Shown one piece after another: positions 16,487 to 25,038 of a DNA stretch of 64,000 bases. The notes beneath the pieces were generated by a model, which did not search any database, was not told the DNA's origin, and saw nothing but the letters and a program-made list of their open reading frames with translations. The stretch lies in assembly GCA_023412495.1 (NCBI GenBank), contig JAEYNP010000101.1, positions 98,500 to 162,499 of the forward strand, given 5' to 3'. The position numbers and the translations under genes are program-made. The stretch comes from Pseudomonadota bacterium (GTDB lineage: Bacteria; Desulfobacterota; Desulfobulbia; Desulfobulbales; Desulfocapsaceae). Every line of letters begins with the position of its first letter. Within the stretch, counting starts at the first letter, position 1.

Positions 16487-19165
16487 CTAGGAGAGTTCCA
16501 GGTACATTTCCTCCATGTCGTCGTCCCTGTTGTTGAGTATCCGTTCGAAGCCGTAGCGGCAGCCGAGTCGGATCATCGGGGTATTGCCCTTCATGATCTC
16601 CATCAAGAGAGTCTTCAGGCCGATCTCCTTCGCTACCCGGATACAGAAATTCATGAGCAGGCTGCCGACCCGCCTGCCTTGCCATTTATCGGCGACGGTG
16701 AAGGACAGCTCGGCGCTTTCCAGGTCGGGAAACCGGTTCAGCCGCACGTCGCCGATGATCTCCTCCTCCCCGCCGACCACCGCCAGAAAGGCCAGGTCCC
16801 GGTCGTAATCGACCTGGCAGAAGCGAGCCAGATGGTCGTGGGGCATATTTATGCGCCGCTGGCCGAAGCGGAAGAAGACCGACTCCTCCGAGAGGGCCTC
16901 GAAAAACCGGCTGAGGGCAGGCTCGTCCTCGCCGCGGATCGGCCGGATATGGACGACGGTGCCGTCAATCAGGGTGAAGTCCTTTTCGTACTTGAAGGGA
17001 TAGGGCGGGATAGAGAGATGGAGGGGGCAGAAATCGCCCTGCGCCCATTTGTAGCCCTTCGGCAGGCTTTCGTCGATCCGCATGGAGACGTCGCGGACCA
17101 GGCAAGCGTCCGCGGTGAGGATGAGGGGGTTGATGGCGATCGAGCCGATCTGGGGGAGATCGATCACCAGCTGGGAAAAGCGCACCAGCATCTCCTCCAG
17201 GGCGCGCAGCCCCACCTGCAGTGCCCCCAGTTGCTGCAGGTAGGGATAGATCCTGGTCTCCTCCATCATCCGCCGGGCGAGGGTCTGGTTCAAGGGCGGC
17301 AGGCCATAGGCGTGGTCGCGTTCCGCTTCGTAGTACTTGCCGCCCAGGCCGAAGAAGATCACTGTGCCGAAGTTCCGGCTTTTCTGCGCGCCGATCAGCA
17401 GCTGGTAGCCGCGTTTTTCCACCATCGGCTGGACGATGATCGCTGCCTTGCCGGCTTGGGGCGCCAGGCGCTCCCGGAGAGCGGCGTAGGCCTGCCGAAC
17501 GGCGGGGGCGTTTTCCAAGTGCAGGACGATATCCTCCGGGCGGCGCTCCTGCTCTCCATCGATCTTCATCGCCACCGGATGGCCGAGGCGCAACGCGGCC
17601 TGCACCGCCTCGTCGGCGTCGTCCACCCGAATCGAGTCTATGACCGGGATGGAGTACGACCTGAGGATCTCCCCGGCCTCGTCGGCGTGCAGGGTGTAGC
17701 GCTTGCGGTCGAGACAGCCGCTGATGATGTGCTTGGCCACCGCAAGCTTCGGGGCGAAATCCCTGATGATGACATCCGGGGTTTCCTGGAGGAGCTTCAG
17801 GTTGTAGTCGTAGCGGTACATGTACATGAAGCTTTTGACCGCCTGTTCCGGGGTGTAATAGGTGGGAATCCCGTAATTATGGAGGAAATCGATATCGTCC
17901 TGGATGGTCTCTTCACCGAACCAGGTGGAGAAGAGCGGGATGGCGGGCCTTTTTGCCGCTGCGGCGACGATCACTTCCGCGATTTTCCTCGCGGCGATGC
18001 CGGGGAAGGGTGTGCAGATCACCATGAGGCCGTCGATCTCGGGGGCCTGCAGGCAGCTTTCGATGGCCGACCGGTAGTCCTCGGCCGAGGCGCCCGGCGG
18101 CAGGTAGAGCGGGGCAGGCCGGCCGAACGGCTTGCCCGGGGCGGGCAGGGCCGCTCCGATCCCGGTAAGGGTCTCCTGCCCGGGTGTCGCCAGCAAGCCG
18201 CCCATCGCCTGCAGGGCATCGATGGCCATTTCGGCCGGGACTATGCTGTTGGAAACGATCATGAGCCGCTTGCCCTTCGGACGGTTCTGTTTGGCGATGG
18301 TCTCCACCATGGAGAGCAGGTCGAGGATGTCATCGACCCGCAGGCAGCCAGCCCGCTTGAATACGGCCTCGTAGATCAGGTCCTCCCGGGCCGGGAGATG
18401 GGGCTCGGCGAACAGCGAGTAACCGCCGCCCTTGCCGGGTTTGACGACCACGATGGGCTTGGTCCGGGCGAAGTTGCGGACGGCGGCCATGAATCGCCGG
18501 CCGTTGTTGATCGTCCGGAGCAGCAGGAAGATCGCCCGCGTGCCGCCGTCCCCGCCGAGAAAGTCGATGGTATCGGCGATATTGATGTCCTGCTTAGCGC
18601 CAAGGGAGACGAAGTAGCTGAAGCCGACCTTCTTGCTGATGGCATGCTCGAGAAATTCCGTCGAAAAGATGCCGCTCTCCGAGATGAAGGCGATGTTGCC
18701 CTGCAGGGGAAGCTTGGGGTAGAGGCTGGCGTTCAGATTGATGGCCGGGCGCAGGAAGCCGAGGGAGCCGGGGCCTAGCACCCGGCAGCCGTACAGTGCG
18801 GAGAGCTTTCGGATCCGGTCGCTGATGGGCGGGGACCGGCCGATTCGGGACTCGTGGTCATGGGCGAGGATGACCATGCCTTTTATGCCTTTTCGGGCGC
18901 AGTCCTCCAGCACCGCCGGCAGGCTGCGCGGTTCGGTCGCCACCAGGGCCAGATCGACGGGATGGGGAATGTCGAGGACGCTCGGGTAGGCCTCAACCCC
19001 CTGCACCCCGCCCATGTCGGGGTTGACCGGGTGGACAATGCCCTTGAAGCCCTTGCCGATCAGGTTCCGGAAGAGATGAAAGCCGATCGACGCCTCGTCC
19101 TCGTTTGCCCCGACTACCGCGATCCGCCGCGGATTGAACAGGATGTCCAGGTTTTTGAGCGACAT
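16487..19165 (-). CDS. Pat-like protein acetyltransferase: ADP-forming acyl-CoA synthetase-like domains plus GNAT
   Basis: 892 residues. Domain order: CoA-binding (1-130, NPRRIAVVGANED), ligase-CoA type (150-460, GNIAFISESG), ATP-grasp (about 490-700) and a C-terminal GNAT domain (about 725-885, TVVHIRPIRGEDE and the acetyl-CoA loop KWQGRRVGSLLM). This is the architecture of E. coli/Salmonella Pat (YfiQ), which acetylates lysines of acetyl-CoA synthetase and other proteins. The phosphohistidine loop that reads SHTGA in active synthetases is replaced here by FAEPHLPARED (252-262), so the synthetase part is probably regulatory. GGAGG precedes the ATG. Monocistronic. Confidence 0.9.
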   Translation of the reverse strand: MSLKNLDILFNPRRIAVVGANEDEASIGFHLFRNLIGKGFKGIVHPVNPDMGGVQGVEAYPSVLDIPHPVDLALVATEPRSLPAVLEDCARKGIKGMVILAHDHESRIGRSPPISDRIRKLSALYGCRVLGPGSLGFLRPAINLNASLYPKLPLQGNIAFISESGIFSTEFLEHAISKKVGFSYFVSLGAKQDINIADTIDFLGGDGGTRAIFLLLRTINNGRRFMAAVRNFARTKPIVVVKPGKGGGYSLFAEPHLPAREDLIYEAVFKRAGCLRVDDILDLLSMVETIAKQNRPKGKRLMIVSNSIVPAEMAIDALQAMGGLLATPGQETLTGIGAALPAPGKPFGRPAPLYLPPGASAEDYRSAIESCLQAPEIDGLMVICTPFPGIAARKIAEVIVAAAAKRPAIPLFSTWFGEETIQDDIDFLHNYGIPTYYTPEQAVKSFMYMYRYDYNLKLLQETPDVIIRDFAPKLAVAKHIISGCLDRKRYTLHADEAGEILRSYSIPVIDSIRVDDADEAVQAALRLGHPVAMKIDGEQERRPEDIVLHLENAPAVRQAYAALRERLAPQAGKAAIIVQPMVEKRGYQLLIGAQKSRNFGTVIFFGLGGKYYEAERDHAYGLPPLNQTLARRMMEETRIYPYLQQLGALQVGLRALEEMLVRFSQLVIDLPQIGSIAINPLILTADACLVRDVSMRIDESLPKGYKWAQGDFCPLHLSIPPYPFKYEKDFTLIDGTVVHIRPIRGEDEPALSRFFEALSEESVFFRFGQRRINMPHDHLARFCQVDYDRDLAFLAVVGGEEEIIGDVRLNRFPDLESAELSFTVADKWQGRRVGSLLMNFCIRVAKEIGLKTLLMEIMKGNTPMIRLGCRYGFERILNNRDDDMEEMYLELS

Positions 19166-19509
19166 GTTCTCGCCTCCCGCAGAATTCCCGGCTGATGATT
19201 GCTGTCAGGAGCTGCTGGAATTGGTATATCACCCGGCAGGCGTATTGCCAAATATTTTCGTGTGTCGTACCTCCGCGGAAAGGTGCTGGTCCTGTAAGCC
19301 TTCTCGCTTGCGGCTTGATGTGATCCGCAGTATGCGCTTATAATTTCGTACCTTAATACCTTGCTGTCGAGCGGGGCCAGTCGTAATCGATTTCTGTTAT
19401 GCACGGGCAGAAACGAGGACTATAGTTGCCTCAGAACCTTGCCGTCTCATCGCTGCGGCGCGATGAGATCGGCCGGCCTCCGTCTCCACCTTGCACTTAT
19501 CAATGAGCG
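19166..19509. other. Divergent promoter region between the Pat-like gene and uvrA
   Basis: 344 bp without a gene. It must hold the promoters of both divergent genes; no clear consensus promoter, operator or hairpin could be picked out by eye. Confidence 0.5.
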
Positions 19510-22500
19510 ATGAATAAGAAAGAACATATCCTTATCCGCGGCGCCCGCCAGAACAACCTGAAAAACCTCGATCTGCAACTGCCGCTGGGCGAGTTGATCG
19601 TCGTCACCGGCGTCAGCGGCTCCGGCAAGTCCTCCCTGGCGTTCGACACCATCTATGCGGAGGGGCAGCGCCGCTACGTGGAGACTTTTTCTCCCTATGC
19701 CCGGCAATTTCTCGACCGCATGGACAAGCCCCAGGTCGACCGCATCGAGGGGATCCCCCCGGCCATCGCCATCGACCAGACCAATCCGGTGCGGACCTCG
19801 CGGTCCACCGTGGGGACCATGACGGAGTTAAACGACCACGTAAAGCTCCTCTTCGCCCGGGCGGCCCGGCTCTACTGCAGCGGGTGCGGCCGGGAAGTGC
19901 GGCGCGACACCCCGGATGCCATCTTTGAGCAGCTTCTGGCCCGGGCGGAGGGCGAGAGGGTGCTGATCACCTTTCCGGTAGCCGTCCCGCATAATTTCTC
20001 CGTTGATGAGGTGAAGGAGCTGCTGGCCGGCCAGGGCTACACCCGCATCCATGCCGAAGAGGGGAACATGCTTGAGGTGATCCAGGACCGCGTGAGCCTT
20101 GCCGCCGAAAGGCGGGGCCGCATCGTCGACAGCCTGGAAGCCGCGCTCAGGACCGGACGCGGCCGGGTGGACGTGCGCCCGGTTGCGGCGGACGGCGCAG
20201 CCGGAGAGCCTTGGCGTTTCTCCGCCGACCTGCATTGCCCGGACTGCGACCTGCACTTCGCCGACCCCGTGCCGAACCTTTTTTCCTTCAACTCCCCCAT
20301 CGGCGCCTGTGAGACTTGCCGGGGATTCGGACGGGTCATCGGCGTCGACTACGGGCTGGTGATTCCGGACGAGGGCAAGACCCTGGCCGAAGGGGCGATC
20401 AAACCCTGGCAGACCGAGAGCTATCTCGAATGCCATGACGACCTGCTGCGCTTTGCGGCAAAGCGGGGGATGCCGGTCGATGTCCCCTGGCGGGAGCTGA
20501 CGGAGGCGGAGCGTCGCTGGGTGATCGAGGGGGAAGGGAGCTGGGAGGACGGTCTGTGGTACGGTGTGCAGCGCTTCTTCGACTGGCTGGAGACCAAGAG
20601 CTACAAGATGCATATCCGGGTGCTGCTCTCCCGCTATCGGGCCTACAACCTCTGTCCCGACTGTCACGGGGCGCGGCTCAAGCCGGAAGCCCTCTGCTGG
20701 CGGGTGGGCAGCGGGGAGGGGCTGACCGTCCACGAGGTCATGCTGCTCGCGATCGACCGCTGCCTGGACTTTTTTACGCGTCTGCAGCTCCCGAGACCCC
20801 TGGATGAGGCCACGGACCAGCTGCTGGGGGAGATCCGCTCGCGCCTCAGGTACCTCGTGGAGGTGGGTCTCGGATATCTTACTTTGGACCGGCAATCGCG
20901 CACGCTTTCGGGCGGCGAGGTCCAGCGCATCAATCTCACCACGGCGCTCGGGACGTCGCTGGTCGGTACGCTCTTTGTATTGGATGAGCCGAGCATCGGG
21001 CTGCACCCCCGTGACATGGGCCGGGTGGCGGGCGTCCTGCATCGCCTGCGGGACGCCGGAAACTCCCTGCTGGTGGTCGAGCACGATCCCCAGCTCATGC
21101 TGGCCGCCGACCGCATCCTCGATCTGGGCCCCGGCCCCGGCGAGCGCGGCGGCGAGGTGGTCTTTTTCGGGACGCCCGCGGAACTGCGGCAGTCCGGGAC
21201 TTCCGAGACCGCCGAGTATCTCTCCGGCCGCAAAGCCGTGCTGGCCCGTCCCCTCTCGGAGTCGCGGCAATCGACGGCCCGCTGCCTGGAAATCCTCGGG
21301 GCGGCCGCCCACAACCTCAAGGGGATCGACGTTCGCTTGCCCCTGGGCTGCCTCACGGTCATCACCGGGGTGAGTGGTTCGGGCAAATCGACCCTGGTGC
21401 AGCAGGTCCTCTTTCAGGGCCTGTGCAAGATCAAGGGAAAACCTACGGAAGCCCCCGGTCCCCACCGGGAGATCCGCGGGCACGAGCACCTTGCCGATAT
21501 CGTTCTGGTCGATCAGACGCCCATCGGCCGGACCACCCGGTCCAACCCGGCCAGCTACGTGGGGGCCTTCGATGCCATCCGCAAGCTCTTTGCCGCTCTG
21601 CCCACGGCCCGCGACCGCGGCTATACGCTCGGCACCTTCAGCTTCAACTCGGGGGCCGGCCGCTGCCCCGCCTGCGGCGGCAACGGTTTTGAGCACGTCG
21701 AGATGCAGTTTCTCTCCGACGTCTACCTGCGCTGTACCGAATGCGACGGCAAGCGCTACCGCTCCGAGATCCTGGAGGTGCAACTCCAGCCGGCCGGAGG
21801 CGGTCTCGCCCGCTCCATCGCCGAGGTGCTGGAGATGACCGTGGCCGAGGCGGCGGCCTTCTTCGCCGAAGCCCCGGAGGTTCTGCGCGGCCTGGAACCG
21901 CTGCTTGCGGTGGGACTGGAATACCTGCGGCTCGGCCAGCCCGTTCCCACCCTCTCCGGCGGCGAGGCCCAGCGGCTGAAGCTGGCCGGGCACCTGGCCG
22001 AAAAGAAAAAGAAAGGCTCGGGGGCAACCGGCGGAAGTACCCTCTTTCTCTTCGACGAGCCGACCACCGGCCTGCACTTCGCGGATATCGCCCGGCTGCT
22101 GGAAGCCTTCCGGCTGCTGCTGGCCGAAGGTCATTCGCTGGTGGTCATCGAGCATAACCTCGACGTCATCGGGGCGGCCGACTGGATCATCGATCTGGGC
22201 CCGGAAGGAGGCGAAGCCGGAGGGGAGGTGGTCTGCGCCGGCACCCCCTCCCAGGTCATGGAAAATCCGCACAGCCATACCGGCGTGGCCCTGCGGGAGT
22301 ATCGCGAGGCGCTGCAAGGGGGCTCCGCCTTCCTGATCCCACGGCCGCCGGCGGCGCCGGCGCATGCCGCCGAAGAGGCCATCCGCATCGTCCATGCCCG
22401 CGAGCACAACCTAAAGAACGTGGACCTCGTCATCCCCCGCGACCGCTTCACCGTCATCACCGGCATCAGCGGCAGCGGCAAGAGCACGGTCGCTTTTGAC

Positions 22501-25005
22501 ATCCTCTTCTCCGAAGGCCAGCGCCGCTACCTGGAATCGCTCAACGCCTACGCCCGGCAGTTCGTGCAGCCCGCCTCCCGCCCGGATGTGGACGCGGTCT
22601 ACGGCATACCGCCCACCGTCGCCATCGAGCAGCGCACCAGCAGGGGCGGGCGCAAGAGCACGGTGGCCACCATGACCGAAATCTATCATTTCCTTCGCCT
22701 GCTCTTCGTCAAGCTTGGCACCCAGTACTGTCCGGAGTGCGAGCTGCCCATCGAGCCGCAGACGCCGGAGTCGATCCTCGCCCGGACCATCAGGGAGTAT
22801 CGCGGCAGGCGCCTTGCCGTCCTTGCCCCGCTGGTGATCGCCCGCAAGGGCTATTATACGGATCTGGCCAGGTGGGCGGCCGGCAAGGGGTTTTCGCATC
22901 TGCTGGTCGACGGGCGGTTGCTCGCGACCGATGCCTGGCCCCGTCTCGATCGTTTCCGGGAACACGATATCGCCCTGCCGGTGGGAGAATTGCGGGTGAC
23001 GGCCGAGGCCGAAGCCGAGCTGCGGGAGCTGCTGTCGCGAGCCCTGGACTTCGGCAAGGGGGTGGTGCAGGTTCTCCCCGAGGGTCCGGGGCAAGAAGGA
23101 CGCCCCGCCATCTTCTCCATCCATCGTTCCTGCCCCGGCTGCGGCCGCAGTTTCGAGGAGCCCGATCCGCGCCTCTTCTCCTTCAATTCCCGCCACGGCT
23201 GGTGCGGCCACTGCTTTGGAACGGGGCTGGTGCTTCCCGGTTTCGACGCAGAGCAGACCGGGGAGGAGATCTGGTGGAACGCCTGGTGGGAGGGCTCAGA
23301 GCAGACCTGCCCGTCCTGCCGGGGAAAACGGCTGCGGCCCGAGGCGCTCGCCGTTCGCTTTGACGGCCGCTCCATCGCCGAGATGACCGGCTGGCCGGTG
23401 GCGCGGGCCGAGGAGTTCTTCCGGGAGCTGACCCTTTACGGCCGCGGGGCCGAGATCGCCCGCGATATCCTCGCCGAGCTGCGCGCGCGCCTGGCGTTCC
23501 TCCGCGAAGTGGGCCTCTCCTATCTTTCCCTGGACCGGGCCGCGCCGACGCTCTCGGGGGGAGAGGCCCAGCGCATCCGCCTGGCATCCCAGCTCGGTTC
23601 GAACCTGCGGGGGGTCTGCTATATCCTCGATGAGCCGACCATCGGGCTCCACCCGCGGGACAACCGCATGCTGCTCGATACCCTGAAAAAACTGGAAGGG
23701 AAAGGCAACACCGTGGTGGTGGTCGAGCACGACGAGGAGACGATCCGCCGCGCCGAGCACCTGGTGGACCTGGGACCGGGCGCCGGGACCTTCGGCGGCC
23801 GGGTGGTGGCGGCAGGGACGGTGGAAGATATCCTTCGACACCCGGAATCGCTCACCGGCCGGTTTCTCGCCCGGCCGTTGCGCCACCCTCTGGAAGGACG
23901 CCGGCCGGAGGCGCCCGCCCCCGACGCGCCCCGCCTGACGATTGTCGGCGCCAGGCTGCATAACCTGAAAAGCCAGACCGTCTCCCTCCCCTTGGGGCGT
24001 CTTATCTGCGTCACCGGCGTTTCCGGCAGCGGCAAGAGCACCCTCGTCCGCTCGGTGCTGCACGAGAATCTGCGGCTGCTGCTTGGCGCCCACAAAAAGA
24101 AAGAAGCGGGGCGCGCCGCTCCCCTGCGCGGCTGTGCCGGAATCCGCGGCTGGGAAAATATCGGTCGGGTACTGGAGGTCGATCAGACCCCTATCGGCAA
24201 GACCCCTCGATCATGCCCCGCCACCTATATCGGCTTCTGGGACGATATCCGGCGGCTCTTTGCCGGCAGCCCCGAGGCGCGGATGCGCGGCTACGGGCCG
24301 GGGCGGTTCTCCTTCAATGTGCAGGATGGGCGCTGCCCCGACTGCAAGGGGCAGGGTATACAGAAGATCGAGATGAGCTTCCTGCCGGACGTGAAGGTCG
24401 CCTGCGAGACCTGCGGCGGGTCCCGGTTCACCCCCGAGACGCTGATGATCCGCTACAAGGGAAAGAGCGTCGGCGAGATACTCTCGCTGAGCGTCGCCGA
24501 GGCGGTCGATTTTTTTCACGCCCACCCGAAGATTCACCACGCCCTGCGCCTGCTCCAGGATGTCGGCCTCGACTATCTGACCCTCGGGCAGCCGAGCCCC
24601 ACCCTCTCCGGCGGGGAAGCCCAGCGGCTCAAGCTCGTCACCGAGCTGGCCAAGACGAGGGAAACACCGGCAGCGGATCCGCGCCGCCCCGCGCCCCGGC
24701 AGCCGAAATCCACGCTCTACCTGCTGGACGAGCCCACCATCGGCCTGCACATGGCGGACGTGGAAAAGCTCATCCGCGTGCTGCACCGTCTGCGGGGCGG
24801 CGGCAATACAGTCATAGTCATCGAGCACAACCTCGACGTCATCGCCGAGGCGGACTGGGTTGTCGACCTGGGGCCGGAAGGCGGCGACGGCGGCGGCAAG
24901 GTGGTGGCGCAAGGGACGCCCGAGGAAGTCGCCCGGGTGGAGAATGGCTCGCATACGGCTCGAATCCTCGGGGAGTTTCTGCGGGAGAGGGGAGGCCTGA
25001 GCTGA
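19510..25005 (+). CDS. uvrA: Tandem double-length UvrA (excinuclease ABC subunit A)
   Basis: 1831 residues, about twice normal UvrA (~940). Residues 1-950 and 957-1831 are each a complete UvrA-like unit, so the chain has four ABC ATPase modules. Walker A motifs (G-x-SGSGKS) lie near residues 34, 619, 984 and 1503, each with an LSGGE signature. UvrB/DNA-binding regions follow the first module of each half (DRIEGIPPAIAIDQ; DAVYGIPPTVAIEQ). Zinc-finger CxxC pairs are visible (YCSGCG, CPDCD, CETC, CPACGG, CTECDG and their second-half counterparts). UvrA normally dimerises to scan DNA in nucleotide-excision repair; here both protomers are covalently linked. Such fusions are known in some bacteria, usually beside a standard uvrA elsewhere. 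Monocistronic. Confidence 0.95.
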   Translation: MNKKEHILIRGARQNNLKNLDLQLPLGELIVVTGVSGSGKSSLAFDTIYAEGQRRYVETFSPYARQFLDRMDKPQVDRIEGIPPAIAIDQTNPVRTSRSTVGTMTELNDHVKLLFARAARLYCSGCGREVRRDTPDAIFEQLLARAEGERVLITFPVAVPHNFSVDEVKELLAGQGYTRIHAEEGNMLEVIQDRVSLAAERRGRIVDSLEAALRTGRGRVDVRPVAADGAAGEPWRFSADLHCPDCDLHFADPVPNLFSFNSPIGACETCRGFGRVIGVDYGLVIPDEGKTLAEGAIKPWQTESYLECHDDLLRFAAKRGMPVDVPWRELTEAERRWVIEGEGSWEDGLWYGVQRFFDWLETKSYKMHIRVLLSRYRAYNLCPDCHGARLKPEALCWRVGSGEGLTVHEVMLLAIDRCLDFFTRLQLPRPLDEATDQLLGEIRSRLRYLVEVGLGYLTLDRQSRTLSGGEVQRINLTTALGTSLVGTLFVLDEPSIGLHPRDMGRVAGVLHRLRDAGNSLLVVEHDPQLMLAADRILDLGPGPGERGGEVVFFGTPAELRQSGTSETAEYLSGRKAVLARPLSESRQSTARCLEILGAAAHNLKGIDVRLPLGCLTVITGVSGSGKSTLVQQVLFQGLCKIKGKPTEAPGPHREIRGHEHLADIVLVDQTPIGRTTRSNPASYVGAFDAIRKLFAALPTARDRGYTLGTFSFNSGAGRCPACGGNGFEHVEMQFLSDVYLRCTECDGKRYRSEILEVQLQPAGGGLARSIAEVLEMTVAEAAAFFAEAPEVLRGLEPLLAVGLEYLRLGQPVPTLSGGEAQRLKLAGHLAEKKKKGSGATGGSTLFLFDEPTTGLHFADIARLLEAFRLLLAEGHSLVVIEHNLDVIGAADWIIDLGPEGGEAGGEVVCAGTPSQVMENPHSHTGVALREYREALQGGSAFLIPRPPAAPAHAAEEAIRIVHAREHNLKNVDLVIPRDRFTVITGISGSGKSTVAFDILFSEGQRRYLESLNAYARQFVQPASRPDVDAVYGIPPTVAIEQRTSRGGRKSTVATMTEIYHFLRLLFVKLGTQYCPECELPIEPQTPESILARTIREYRGRRLAVLAPLVIARKGYYTDLARWAAGKGFSHLLVDGRLLATDAWPRLDRFREHDIALPVGELRVTAEAEAELRELLSRALDFGKGVVQVLPEGPGQEGRPAIFSIHRSCPGCGRSFEEPDPRLFSFNSRHGWCGHCFGTGLVLPGFDAEQTGEEIWWNAWWEGSEQTCPSCRGKRLRPEALAVRFDGRSIAEMTGWPVARAEEFFRELTLYGRGAEIARDILAELRARLAFLREVGLSYLSLDRAAPTLSGGEAQRIRLASQLGSNLRGVCYILDEPTIGLHPRDNRMLLDTLKKLEGKGNTVVVVEHDEETIRRAEHLVDLGPGAGTFGGRVVAAGTVEDILRHPESLTGRFLARPLRHPLEGRRPEAPAPDAPRLTIVGARLHNLKSQTVSLPLGRLICVTGVSGSGKSTLVRSVLHENLRLLLGAHKKKEAGRAAPLRGCAGIRGWENIGRVLEVDQTPIGKTPRSCPATYIGFWDDIRRLFAGSPEARMRGYGPGRFSFNVQDGRCPDCKGQGIQKIEMSFLPDVKVACETCGGSRFTPETLMIRYKGKSVGEILSLSVAEAVDFFHAHPKIHHALRLLQDVGLDYLTLGQPSPTLSGGEAQRLKLVTELAKTRETPAADPRRPAPRQPKSTLYLLDEPTIGLHMADVEKLIRVLHRLRGGGNTVIVIEHNLDVIAEADWVVDLGPEGGDGGGKVVAQGTPEEVARVENGSHTARILGEFLRERGGLS

Positions 25006-25038
25006 CTCGGCCCTGTCAATGGAACCTCAGCAATCAGT

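Noticed and set aside
16221..16685. 154-codon minus-strand frame after the Pat-like gene
   Set aside because: It overlaps the certain C-terminus of the acetyltransferase in another frame and has no ribosome site or motifs.
19828..22407. 859-codon minus-strand frame opposite uvrA
   Set aside because: Long only because of high GC; no family motifs, and uvrA on the other strand is certain.
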